From Syntrophales bacterium (GTDB lineage Bacteria; Desulfobacterota; Syntrophia; Syntrophales; UBA2192): DNA of 7,660 nt. Positions 1-7,465 of the stretch are shown piece after piece. Position 1 is the stretch's first letter. The number at the start of each line of letters is the position of its first letter. The stretch lies in NCBI GenBank assembly GCA_025454095.1, contig JALOPC010000195.1, positions 1 through 7,660 on the forward strand, written 5' to 3'. A program made the position numbers and the translations under genes. The notes beneath the pieces are model-generated. The model did no database searches. It saw nothing but the letters and a program-made list of their open reading frames with translations, and had not been told where the DNA came from.

Positions 1-1
1 G

Positions 2-658
2 TTCTTCGGCAAGACCTCCGAAAGGGACTTCGAGGCGCTCCGGAACACGATGGTCGCGGAGCAGATTGTCGCCCGCGGCGTCCGGCACGAGGGCGTGCTT
101 CGGGCGATGCGCACGACGCCCCGCCACCTCTTCGTGCCGGAAGACCGCGTGTCGCGGGCCTACGACGATGCGCCGCAGCCCATCGGGCACGGGCAGACCA
201 TCTCGCAGCCCTTCATCGTGGCAACCATGACGGAAGCCCTGCAGCCGGGCGGGTCGGGGGCAGTCCTGGAGATCGGGACCGGATCCGGCTACCAGGCCGC
301 CGTCCTTTCCCCCCTGTACCGGAAGGTATGCTCCATGGAAATCGTCCCCGAGCTGGCCGCAACGGCAGCGGCCCGGCTGGCCGGGATGGGGTACCGGAAC
401 GTGGAGGTGCGCAGGGGCGACGGGTATTTCGGCTGGCCCGAGCAGGCCCCCTTCGACGCGATCATCGTGACGGCTGCGGCCGGTCACATCCCTCCCCCCC
501 TCATCGCGCAGCTGAAAAACAACGGGCGGATGATCATCCCCGTGGGCAACCCCTACATGGTCCAGCATCTCGTGCTCGTCGAGAAGGACGGAAGGGGTGG
601 GATCACGACACGGAGCCTGATGTCGGTGAGGTTTGTCCCGCTCACGGGGGGACGGTGA
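2..658 (+). CDS. pcm: Protein-L-isoaspartate O-methyltransferase, 5' end probably outside the window
   Basis: This enzyme uses S-adenosylmethionine to methylate L-isoaspartyl residues in damaged proteins, starting their repair to normal aspartate; it acts in the cytoplasm. Numbering from the Met at base 50 (202 residues), I see the family signature GHGQTISQP (47-54), the SAM-binding motif VLEIGTGSGYQ (72-82), the acidic strand end MEIVPE (96-101), motif II FDAIIVTAA (135-143), motif III GRMIIPVG (159-166) and the usual ending VRFVPLTGG. The length fits the family. The frame is open to base 2 and encodes FFGKTSERDFEALRNT before that Met. 'FEALRNTMVAEQI' resembles the normal N-terminal helix of many homologues, there is no convincing ribosome site before base 50, and no other ATG, GTG or TTG start lies in between. 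I therefore treat the gene as 5'-partial; the conservative alternative is 50-658. Family identity is secure; the start is not. Confidence 0.93.
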   Translation, partial: FFGKTSERDFEALRNTMVAEQIVARGVRHEGVLRAMRTTPRHLFVPEDRVSRAYDDAPQPIGHGQTISQPFIVATMTEALQPGGSGAVLEIGTGSGYQAAVLSPLYRKVCSMEIVPELAATAAARLAGMGYRNVEVRRGDGYFGWPEQAPFDAIIVTAAAGHIPPPLIAQLKNNGRMIIPVGNPYMVQHLVLVEKDGRGGITTRSLMSVRFVPLTGGR

Positions 659-670
659 CGGCATCCGTCA
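656..670 (+). other. Small perfect hairpin overlapping the pcm stop codon
   Basis: TGACGG and CCGTCA form a 6-bp GC-rich stem around the three-base loop CAT, and the left arm contains the pcm TGA. No T tract follows, so this is not a standard intrinsic terminator. It could be a weak pause or mRNA 3'-end structure, or chance. The rest of the 102-nt gap to the next gene shows a TTGAGA (687-692) with no good -10 partner and nothing else I can support. Confidence 0.25.
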
Positions 671-760
671 AACCGGGACTTCCAGCTTGAGAAGTTAGGA
701 AGCTTCGCGTTCGATTGCATGCTCGCTGCTCGAAGAACATCGCCCGGAAGGTTCAGTGCA

Positions 761-3181
761 ATGGCTGTCCAGCCCCTCGCAACGTGGCGTATCCGGTTCT
801 GTGTCTTCCTCCTTTCGGCGGTGATCCTCTTCTTCGAGATCCTGCTGATGCGGGTCTTTGCCGTCCAGTACTGGCACCACTTCGCCTCCTTCATCATCAG
901 CCTCGCGCTGCTGGGCTTCGGAGCGGGCGGAAGCCTGCTGTACCTGTTGCGCGGGCGGCTGGAGTTCCTTCTCGAGAATCTTCTCTTTTTCCTCCCCCTG
1001 GCGCTCTCGCTGTGCCTCTGGGTGACGCTCCTGCTTCTGGAGCTCCTGGTGTTCAACCCCTTTTTGACCTTTCTGCAGGGCGACGGCATCCTGCAGCTCT
1101 TCCTCCTCGTTGCGGCGGTCTTCGTTCCCTTCTTTCTCGGGGCGCTTGCGATCGGCGCCTGCTTTTCCGTGGCGGCGGGGGGCGTTTTCCGCCTCTACTT
1201 CGTGAACCTCGCCGGGTCGGCCGCGGGGTGCCTGCTTCTCGTCCTGACCTGGTTCCACCTCGAACCGCACGTGCTGCTGCTGTTGCTGTCCCTCCTGGCC
1301 GCTTGCGCCTCCGGGGCCGCCGCCCGGGGTCCGCGCCGGACCCTATTCTCGGCCCTGACGATCCTGCTGATGCCGCTGCTCTACGGGTCCGTCTTCCAGG
1401 ACAGGAGCCTGGAGATGAGTTCCCTCAAGGACCTCGCCCAGGCCCGGCGTGCCGAAGGCGCCGTCACCGAGCACGAGCGCTTCGGTCCCCTGGGGCTCGT
1501 CACGGTCCTCTCGGGGCCTTCGTTTCACTATCTGCCGGATCTCAGTCTCAATTGCCCCCACCGGCTTCCGGAGCAGAAGGGACTTTTCATCGACGGCAAC
1601 ACCGTCGGGGCCATCAACCGGTTTTCCGGGGATCCCGGGCAGCTCGGCTTCATGTCCTGGCGGACGGCGTCGCTGGCCTACGAACTGCTGGATGAGCCGC
1701 GCGTGCTCATCATCGGGGGCGGAGGCGGCTCGGAGGTCCTCAACGCCCGCCATCACGGCGCGCGGGACATCTCCGTCGTGGAACTCAACGCGGACGTGGT
1801 CAGCCTGATGAACGGGCCCTACCGGGATTACGGGGGGGCGGTCTACGGGTCGGGGCCGGTCCGCGTCTTTGCCGAGGAGGGCCGGGGCTTTTTCGACCGG
1901 ACCGGGGAGAGCTACGATCTCATCCAGATGGTCCTGCTGGACTCCATGGGGGCTGCAACGGCCGGAGTCTACTCGTTGAACGAGAACTACCTGTTCACCG
2001 TCGAGTCGTTCGAGAAGGCCCTGCTCCGCCTCTCTCCCGGCGGGATCCTGAGCGTTTCCCAGTGGATGGAGCACCCTCCCCGCTCGGGGATGAAGCTCCT
2101 CGCCATGGCCGCCGAGGTCCTGAAGCGGCAAAAACTCGACCCCTCGCAGAGTCTCATGATGATCCGCAGCTGGCAGACGGTCACCCTGCTCGTGAAGAAG
2201 GGCCCCTTCGAGCCGGCCGATCTCGACAGGGCTCGCCGGTTCTGCGGCAGCCGGCTCTTCGACCCCTGCTGGCTGCCGGGAATCCGCCCGGAGGAGACGA
2301 ACCGCTTCAACCGGCTCGACCGGGACCCCTTCCACGATGCGGCGCTTCGACTCTTTGCCGGCGAAGGCCCCGCCCTCTATCGGGAATACCCGTTCGACAT
2401 CACTCCCGCCACCGACGGCAGGCCCTTTTTCTCCCACTCCTTCAAGATGGGGCACATCGGGCGGATGCTGGGCCCCGGAGGCCGCGATATCCTGCCGTTC
2501 ATGGACTGGGGTTACCTGTTGGCCTGGGCCTGCTTCATCCTCCTCGTCGCGGCAAGCCTCGTCCTGATCCTTCTGCCGCTCTGCAGATCCCCGGAAGTGC
2601 CCGCGCGCGAGACCCTGCCCGTGTTTCTCTTCTTCGGGGCCCTGGGGCTTGCCTACATGTTCCTGGAGATTGCCTTTCTGCAGCAGTTCATCCGCTATCT
2701 CCACCACCCGGTATACTCCGCCGCCGTCGTGATCGGCTCCTTTCTTGTTTTCTCCGGGTTGGGAAGCCATCTGGCCTCCCGCGAGGGGTTCTCCGCGAAA
2801 GCGGGGATCGACACGGTCGCCACCGTGATCGTCGCGGCGGGCGCAACCGTGTATTACCTCTCCCTCGGCCTCGGGGATGTTCTGCCGCGGGTGGCGCTCC
2901 CCGTGAAGATGCTCATCTGCAGCCTCCTGATTGCCCCCCTGGCGATCCCCATGGGAATTCCCTTTCCACTGGGGCTGGCGAGGCTCGCGCAGGGGCGAAA
3001 AGCCCTGCTGCCGTGGGCGTGGGGCGTCAACGGGTTCTTTTCCGTCATCGGGGCCTCGGCGGCCGTTCTCCTTGCCGTTTCTTGGGGTTTCGTCGCCGTC
3101 ATCGGCGCGGCCCTCGCACTCTACATTCTTGCGGCGCTGGTTTTCGCGAAACGGTTCCCGGCGGCCACGCCCCCGGGTTAG
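761..3181 (+). CDS. Polytopic membrane protein with central spermidine-synthase-like domain (fused transporter/synthase type)
   Basis: Numbering is from the ATG at 761 (806 residues). About seven hydrophobic segments (11-32, 42-64, 71-98, 109-136, 141-166, 169-186, 194-211) precede a soluble domain (about 216-581). About seven more follow (584-607, 620-641, 650-670, 683-702, 713-736, 754-774, 777-797). The soluble domain has the Rossmann motif IIGGGGGSEV (317-326), an acidic strand end E341 and YDLIQMVLLDSMG (385-397), as in polyamine aminopropyltransferases. PATDGRPFF (549-557) and the C-terminal motifs LEI...HPVYS...SGLGS and PWAWGVNG are typical of proteins annotated 'fused MFS/spermidine synthase' or 'SAM-dependent methyltransferase' membrane proteins. 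The substrate is unknown, and several aminopropyltransferase active-site residues are absent. I chose ATG 761 because GGAAGG lies about 9 bases upstream; ATG 719 adds 14 residues, but its nearest AGGA is 18 bases away. The gene follows pcm without an obvious terminator. Confidence 0.85.
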   Translation: MAVQPLATWRIRFCVFLLSAVILFFEILLMRVFAVQYWHHFASFIISLALLGFGAGGSLLYLLRGRLEFLLENLLFFLPLALSLCLWVTLLLLELLVFNPFLTFLQGDGILQLFLLVAAVFVPFFLGALAIGACFSVAAGGVFRLYFVNLAGSAAGCLLLVLTWFHLEPHVLLLLLSLLAACASGAAARGPRRTLFSALTILLMPLLYGSVFQDRSLEMSSLKDLAQARRAEGAVTEHERFGPLGLVTVLSGPSFHYLPDLSLNCPHRLPEQKGLFIDGNTVGAINRFSGDPGQLGFMSWRTASLAYELLDEPRVLIIGGGGGSEVLNARHHGARDISVVELNADVVSLMNGPYRDYGGAVYGSGPVRVFAEEGRGFFDRTGESYDLIQMVLLDSMGAATAGVYSLNENYLFTVESFEKALLRLSPGGILSVSQWMEHPPRSGMKLLAMAAEVLKRQKLDPSQSLMMIRSWQTVTLLVKKGPFEPADLDRARRFCGSRLFDPCWLPGIRPEETNRFNRLDRDPFHDAALRLFAGEGPALYREYPFDITPATDGRPFFSHSFKMGHIGRMLGPGGRDILPFMDWGYLLAWACFILLVAASLVLILLPLCRSPEVPARETLPVFLFFGALGLAYMFLEIAFLQQFIRYLHHPVYSAAVVIGSFLVFSGLGSHLASREGFSAKAGIDTVATVIVAAGATVYYLSLGLGDVLPRVALPVKMLICSLLIAPLAIPMGIPFPLGLARLAQGRKALLPWAWGVNGFFSVIGASAAVLLAVSWGFVAVIGAALALYILAALVFAKRFPAATPPG

Positions 3182-3195
3182 GCATAAAAGTTGCT
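3180..3195 (+). promoter_or_regulatory. Candidate sigma54 (-24/-12) promoter for the two-kinase operon
   Basis: The sequence AGGCATAAAAGTTGCT matches the sigma54 consensus TGGCACR-N4-TTGCW at nearly all conserved positions. GG is at 3181-3182 and GC at 3193-3194, exactly ten bases apart, and GGCA and TTGCT are both intact; the only differences are A for the first T and T for the second C. It overlaps the TAG stop of the membrane-protein gene and predicts transcription starting near 3206, about 12 bases before the kinase ATG. The very short leader is a mild concern. The activating AAA+ protein is not in this window. Confidence 0.62.
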
Positions 3196-3217
3196 TTGAT
3201 GTTAACGGGTTGCCTTT

Positions 3218-5407
3218 ATGGAAAGCAAACGATCCACGACGGATGAACGGGCCGGCCAGTTTTTGTCGCGCATTGCGGCTTCGAGGGTTCTCCCCTCGCT
3301 GCCCCAGGTGCTTCTCAAGCTGATCGAGGCCTGTCGAAATGAGGAGACGACGATCCGGGAGATCGCGCAGATCGTCAACAGCGATTCCGCCCTCTCGGGC
3401 AGGATCCTGGGGATCGTCAATTCCCCGTTCTATCGCCGTGCGGAGAAAATCGTCCGCATCGACGACGCCCTGTTCCACCTGGGACGGGACGCGGTGCGCA
3501 GTATCGCCGTCAGCGCATCGATTCATCAGGTCTTTTCGCGGGTCAACGGCCAGTGCCCGTTCAACATGAAGCTCTACTGGCGCCATGCCCTGCTGTGCGC
3601 CGTGCTGGCCCGCCGGCTTTCCGAAAAAACAACCTTCAAGGCCCCCGAGCTCTCCTTCCTCTCCGGGATCCTGCACGACGTGGGACGCGTGGTTCTCTGG
3701 GTCCATTTCCCGGAGGAGTACGGCAAGGTGCTCTCCGCCGCGGGGAACCGTTCGGAGCTGTTGCTGGAAGGCGAGGTCAGGATGGGGATCACCCACGCCG
3801 AGGTGGGGTCGTGGCTGCTCGCCCGCTGGGGCCTCGACGCGTTTACGGCGGACGCGGCGCGGTACCACCACGAACCGCTCGAGCGGATTCACAGCGCCTT
3901 TCCGCTCGTCAAGATCGTCTATGCGGCGAACCTGATGGCGGACATGCCCGATTCCGATTTCGCCCGGTACAAGATCATCCGGGAGCTCTTCGGGATCAGC
4001 TTCACCGACATTACGGACATGCTGGCCGCCGCACAGGAGGAGGTGCGGGAACTCGCCGAATCGCTGGGGATTCAGATCGACCCCGTCGACCCGCAGCACC
4101 AGCCCCTCGACGAAACGGACGAAGAGAAGAAGGATACGCTGACCGGACAGGTCCGGGACGTGGCGCTGCTGCAGGCAGCCCTGCAGGGCCTTACGGAAGC
4201 CATCGACCGCGAAGCCATCCACAAGGCGGCCCGGCAGGGGCTCGAGATCCTCTTCGGCACGCCGGCCGTTCTGCTCTTCATCCACGATCGGGACCGCGAA
4301 CTGCTCGTCCTGCAGGACACGGGCGGCTCCAGGCTTCCCCCGGGGCAGGAATTGACCATCCCCATGGGCCGCAACGAGTCGCTTCCCGTGCAGGCCCTGA
4401 CCCGGAAGGCCATCCTGGGAACCCTGGAGCGCCGCGACCGGGGAGCCCTGACGATCATGGACGAAATGCTCATCCACCTGCTCGGCGGCGAGGAGATCCT
4501 GTGCCTGCCCCTGGTGACCCAGAAGGAGAGGGTGGGCATGTTCGTGATCGGGGCGGAGCGGGCCACCATCCAATCGCTCGAGGCCGAGTCGAAACTGCTG
4601 ACCCTCTACGGCGACCAGGTGGCTGTGGCCCTGAGGCTCGACCAGATGCGAAGGGCCCAGTCCCGGCTCTACCAGGCGGGGCGCCTTGCCGCCTCGTCGG
4701 CCCTGGCGCGCAAGGTCGCCCACGAGGTGAACAACCCGCTGAGCATCATCAAGAACTATCTCAAAATTCTCGGCATGAAGCTCGGGGTCGACAACGTGGC
4801 GCAGGACGAACTGCGGATCGTCAACGAGGAGATCGACCGCGTCGCGCTCATCATCCGCCAGCTCACCGACCTGACCGCCGAGAAGGAGCGGGTGCGCCAG
4901 GCGGTGGACATCAACGGGCTCATCCGGGATCTGGCCGTCATCATCGAAAAATCCTTCTCGGCGGCAAGCCGGATCCGCTTCCACCTCGATCTCGACCCGG
5001 CGCTGCCGGGGCTCGTCACGGACCGCAACGGCATGAAGCAGGTCCTCATCAACCTCCTGAAGAACGCGATCGAGGCCATGAGGCAGGGCGGCAACCTCTT
5101 CGTGCGGACAAAGTTCCTCGTTTCGAAAGACCTGGAGGAAATGGCCGGAAAGCCCAACGGCAAGGCGGAACAAACCCTGGAGATCTCCGTGCGGGACGAC
5201 GGCCCCGGGATCCCCGAGTCGGTCAGACAGCGGCTCTTCGAGCCCTACGTGACGACGAAAGGGGAGGGCCACTCGGGGCTCGGCCTCTCCGTCGTCCACA
5301 GCATCGTGAAGGACCTGGGCGGAACGGTCCAGTGCGAGAGCGCGGAGGGCAGGGGAACGTCCTTCGTAATGCGCTTCCCCCTGAACGGGTCCGTGAAAAA
5401 AGCATGA
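3218..5407 (+). CDS. HDOD-GAF sensor histidine kinase
   Basis: This is a soluble 729-residue kinase with no signal peptide or membrane segment. An HDOD domain (about 20-285) keeps HD-superfamily-like residues H123, H153-D154, H193 and H217-H218. A charged linker (290-312) leads to a GAF domain (about 315-475), then a short helix and HisKA with the H-box AHEVNNPLS (phospho-acceptor H502; ExxN at 503-506 is the pattern linked to phosphatase activity). The HATPase has the N-box NLLKNAIEA (612-620), G1 DDGPGIP (660-666), F-box LFEPYVTTK (673-681) and G2 GHSGLGL (684-690), so all kinase boxes are intact. The start is the only sensible ATG, although its ribosome site is weak (GGG at 3207-3209). The gene lies 13 nt before the hybrid kinase and behind a sigma54-like promoter. 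The HDOD and GAF ligands are unknown. It probably donates phosphate to the partner protein, which is an inference from adjacency. Confidence 0.93.
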   Translation: MESKRSTTDERAGQFLSRIAASRVLPSLPQVLLKLIEACRNEETTIREIAQIVNSDSALSGRILGIVNSPFYRRAEKIVRIDDALFHLGRDAVRSIAVSASIHQVFSRVNGQCPFNMKLYWRHALLCAVLARRLSEKTTFKAPELSFLSGILHDVGRVVLWVHFPEEYGKVLSAAGNRSELLLEGEVRMGITHAEVGSWLLARWGLDAFTADAARYHHEPLERIHSAFPLVKIVYAANLMADMPDSDFARYKIIRELFGISFTDITDMLAAAQEEVRELAESLGIQIDPVDPQHQPLDETDEEKKDTLTGQVRDVALLQAALQGLTEAIDREAIHKAARQGLEILFGTPAVLLFIHDRDRELLVLQDTGGSRLPPGQELTIPMGRNESLPVQALTRKAILGTLERRDRGALTIMDEMLIHLLGGEEILCLPLVTQKERVGMFVIGAERATIQSLEAESKLLTLYGDQVAVALRLDQMRRAQSRLYQAGRLAASSALARKVAHEVNNPLSIIKNYLKILGMKLGVDNVAQDELRIVNEEIDRVALIIRQLTDLTAEKERVRQAVDINGLIRDLAVIIEKSFSAASRIRFHLDLDPALPGLVTDRNGMKQVLINLLKNAIEAMRQGGNLFVRTKFLVSKDLEEMAGKPNGKAEQTLEISVRDDGPGIPESVRQRLFEPYVTTKGEGHSGLGLSVVHSIVKDLGGTVQCESAEGRGTSFVMRFPLNGSVKKA

Positions 5408-5420
5408 ATCGGAGCAGACC

Positions 5421-7355
5421 ATGACGGGAACACCCAGAATTCTGGTTGTAGACGACGAGATCCGGATGTGCGAGAGCGTCCGGATTCTTCTCGGGGAGAG
5501 AAACTACCGCATCGAGACGTGCCCTTCGGCGAGGGACGCCGTCGCCTGGCTGGAGAACAACCGGTGCGACCTGATGCTCCTCGATCTCATGATGCCGGAG
5601 ATGGACGGGTTCGATCTGCTGGACTTCGTCAAGGACCGGTATCCCGACGTGACGGTCATCATGATGACGGGCCACGCCTCCATCGAGTCCGCCGTGGAAG
5701 CCCTGAAGCGCGGCGCTCATGACTACCTCGGAAAGCCCTTCGAGCACGACGAGCTCGTCAAGCGCGTGGAGAACGCCCTCGACCAGAAACGGCTGAGGAC
5801 GGAACGCGACATCTTCCGGAACCGGCTCGCGGTCACGGAGGAGAGGTACCGCCACCTCGTGCACCACTCCCCCGACATCATTTTCACCCTCGGGGCGAAG
5901 GGCGAGTTCCTGTTCGTCAACGACACCGTCGAGGGCCTCCTGGGCTACGAGAGCGCCTCCCTGAGGGGAAAGGCGTTTTCCACCATCGTCCACGAGGAGG
6001 ATCTCGACAAGGTGCGGGCCTTCTTCGAGGCCGCCGCGAAGGGCAGGCCCCTGTCGGACTGCATGGAGGTGAGGCTGCGCTGCCGCACCAAGCCGGCCGC
6101 GGGGGAAGGCATCTGCATTGTGGAGCTGCGGGCCGCGGCCATGGAGGAGTTCTCCGAGGAGAGCGGCGGCAAGATCCGCGGCATCTACGGGATCGCCCGG
6201 GACATCACCGAGCGCAAGCGCTCCGAGGAGGAAAAGAAACTCCTCGAAGCCCAGCTGCGCCAGGCCCAGAAGATGGAGGCCATCGGCACCCTGGCGGGCG
6301 GGATCGCCCACGACTTCAACAACCTCCTCATGGCCATCCAGGGAAACGCCTCGCTGATGCTCTTCGATCTGAGCCAGAAGCACGAGCACTACGAGCGGCT
6401 GCGCAACATCGAGAAGCTCGTCGACAGCGGCTCCCGCCTCACGGCCCAGCTGCTGGGCTACGCCCGCAAGGGCCGCTACGAGGTGAGGCCCATCAATCTC
6501 AACCAGACCGTGCAGGACGCCTGCGAGACCTTCAACCGGACGAGGAAGGAGATCCGGGTCCAGATGCAGCTCGAGAAGAACCTCGCGCCCATCGAGGCCG
6601 ATGCCGGGCAGGTCGAGCAGGTCCTGATGAACCTCCTCGTGAACGCCGCGGACGCCATGCGCGGCGGCGGGACGGTCACCATCCGGACGGCCAACGCGAC
6701 CCACGAGCACATGAAGGGGAAGCTCTACAACCCCAAGCCCGGGAAATACGTCCTGCTGTCGGTCAGCGACACGGGCATCGGGATGGACGAGAAGACGAAG
6801 GAACGGATCTTCGAGCCCTTCTTCACGACCAAGGAGATGGGCCGGGGAACGGGCCTGGGGCTTGCGTCGACCTACGGGATCATCAAGGGACACGGCGGCT
6901 TCATCGACGTGGAATCCCAGCCCGGCCAGGGCGCGACTTTTTCGATCTACCTGCCGGCCTCGTCCAAGAAGATCTCCAAACCCCACCGCGGCCACGAGGG
7001 GATCGTCCGGGGACAGGGAACGGTACTCCTGATCGACGACGAGGACATGGTGCTCGAGATCGGGCGGGCCCTGCTCGAAACGATGGGCTACCAGGTCGTG
7101 ACCGCGAAGGACGGCGAAGAGGCCATCAAGCTCTACGAGCACGAAGGCAGCGGAATCGACCTCGTTCTGCTGGACGTGGTCATGCCGGGCCTGGGAGGCG
7201 GGGAGGTCTTCGACCGCCTGAAGAGCATGAACCCGGACATGAAGTGCCTGCTGCTCTCCGGGTACAGCATCGACGGCGAGGCCACGGAAATCATCCAGCG
7301 GGGCTGCGACGGCGACCTGTCCAAGAGCATCCGCGAGATTCTGCACCACCCGTGA
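5421..7355 (+). CDS. Hybrid histidine kinase/response regulator (REC-PAS-HisKA-HATPase-REC) with damaged terminal receiver
   Basis: This is a 644-residue soluble protein. REC1 (5-121) has D11-D12, phospho-acceptor D55 in LLDLMMPE, T83 and K105 in GKPF, all intact. The PAS domain (about 139-263) ends in the typical [11 protein letters not shown], followed by a coiled helix. HisKA has the H-box GGIAHDFNN (H297). The HATPase has the N-box [10 protein letters not shown] (404-413), G1 DTGIGM (450-455), F-box FEPFFTTK (464-471) and G2 GRGTGLGL (474-481). REC2 (about 533-644) has D539-D540, phospho-acceptor D585 in LLDVVMPG and S613, but the strand and loop carrying the Lys-Pro-Phe motif are missing, so it ends [17 protein letters not shown]. 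The start is well supported by GGAG at 5411-5414, six bases before ATG. REC1 is a plausible target of the upstream kinase, and H297 could then relay phosphate to D585. No output domain is present. Confidence 0.94.
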   Translation: MTGTPRILVVDDEIRMCESVRILLGERNYRIETCPSARDAVAWLENNRCDLMLLDLMMPEMDGFDLLDFVKDRYPDVTVIMMTGHASIESAVEALKRGAHDYLGKPFEHDELVKRVENALDQKRLRTERDIFRNRLAVTEERYRHLVHHSPDIIFTLGAKGEFLFVNDTVEGLLGYESASLRGKAFSTIVHEEDLDKVRAFFEAAAKGRPLSDCMEVRLRCRTKPAAGEGICIVELRAAAMEEFSEESGGKIRGIYGIARDITERKRSEEEKKLLEAQLRQAQKMEAIGTLAGGIAHDFNNLLMAIQGNASLMLFDLSQKHEHYERLRNIEKLVDSGSRLTAQLLGYARKGRYEVRPINLNQTVQDACETFNRTRKEIRVQMQLEKNLAPIEADAGQVEQVLMNLLVNAADAMRGGGTVTIRTANATHEHMKGKLYNPKPGKYVLLSVSDTGIGMDEKTKERIFEPFFTTKEMGRGTGLGLASTYGIIKGHGGFIDVESQPGQGATFSIYLPASSKKISKPHRGHEGIVRGQGTVLLIDDEDMVLEIGRALLETMGYQVVTAKDGEEAIKLYEHEGSGIDLVLLDVVMPGLGGGEVFDRLKSMNPDMKCLLLSGYSIDGEATEIIQRGCDGDLSKSIREILHHP

Positions 7356-7370
7356 TGCCGGGCGAACATG

Positions 7371-7429
7371 GGGTCTCGGGTATCGGGAAGGAAGGAGCAT
7401 TCTTCCTTCAACCCCTATACCCGAGACCC
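7371..7429 (+). terminator. Long two-part hairpin after the hybrid kinase gene, probable terminator or intergenic repeat
   Basis: A perfect 13-bp outer stem pairs GGGTCTCGGGTAT (7371-7383) with ATACCCGAGACCC (7417-7429). Inside it, after an asymmetric internal loop, GAAGGAAG (7387-7394) pairs with CTTCCTTC (7402-7409) around a 7-base loop. It begins 15 bases after the kinase stop codon. A pyrimidine-rich run with five Ts (7441-7450) lies about 12 bases beyond the stem rather than directly against it, so this is not a textbook rho-independent terminator. A dispersed palindromic repeat is the alternative. Confidence 0.55.
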
Positions 7430-7459
7430 TTGTCTCACATCTTTCTTTTTCCCCCGAAA

Positions 7460-7465
7460 TATACT
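7460..7465 (+). promoter_or_regulatory. Possible sigma70-type -10 box upstream of the Sir2 gene
   Basis: TATACT, in an AT-rich patch between GC-rich flanks, differs from TATAAT at one position. No good -35 element sits 16-18 bases upstream; the best nearby matches, TTGTCT at 7430-7435 and CTCACA at 7434-7439, are too far. If it is used, transcription would start near 7472 and leave a leader of about 55 bases. The leader contains a 6-bp hairpin, TGCCCC (7482-7487) with GGGGCA (7499-7504), of unknown meaning. Confidence 0.3.

Noticed and set aside
745..760. Second GG-N10-GC spacing (CGGAAGGTTCAGTGCA) before the membrane-protein start
   Set aside because: It lacks GGCA and TTGC, ends one base before the ATG and would leave no leader; the GGAAGG in it is better explained as the ribosome site.
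3142..3151. Perfect 10-bp palindrome TTTCGCGAAA about 30 bases upstream of the sigma54-like element
   Set aside because: It is inside the coding sequence (Val-Phe-Ala-Lys) and closer than usual for enhancer sites; a single copy of this length is expected by chance often enough.
3199..3246. ATG at 3199 as an alternative start for the HDOD kinase
   Set aside because: It is out of frame with the kinase and gives only a short unrelated peptide.
1343..5422. Very long open frame on the minus strand (about 1359 codons) opposite the membrane protein and the HDOD kinase
   Set aside because: It lies antisense to two genes with clear domain motifs, spans their intergenic gap, and has a low-complexity charged composition (rich in E, R, G, D, H) with no recognisable domain. 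It is an effect of high-GC codon usage.
5223..7400. Long minus-strand open frame opposite the hybrid kinase
   Set aside because: It is a mirror of a well-supported kinase gene, with no domain motif and biased composition, and it even runs through the terminator hairpin.
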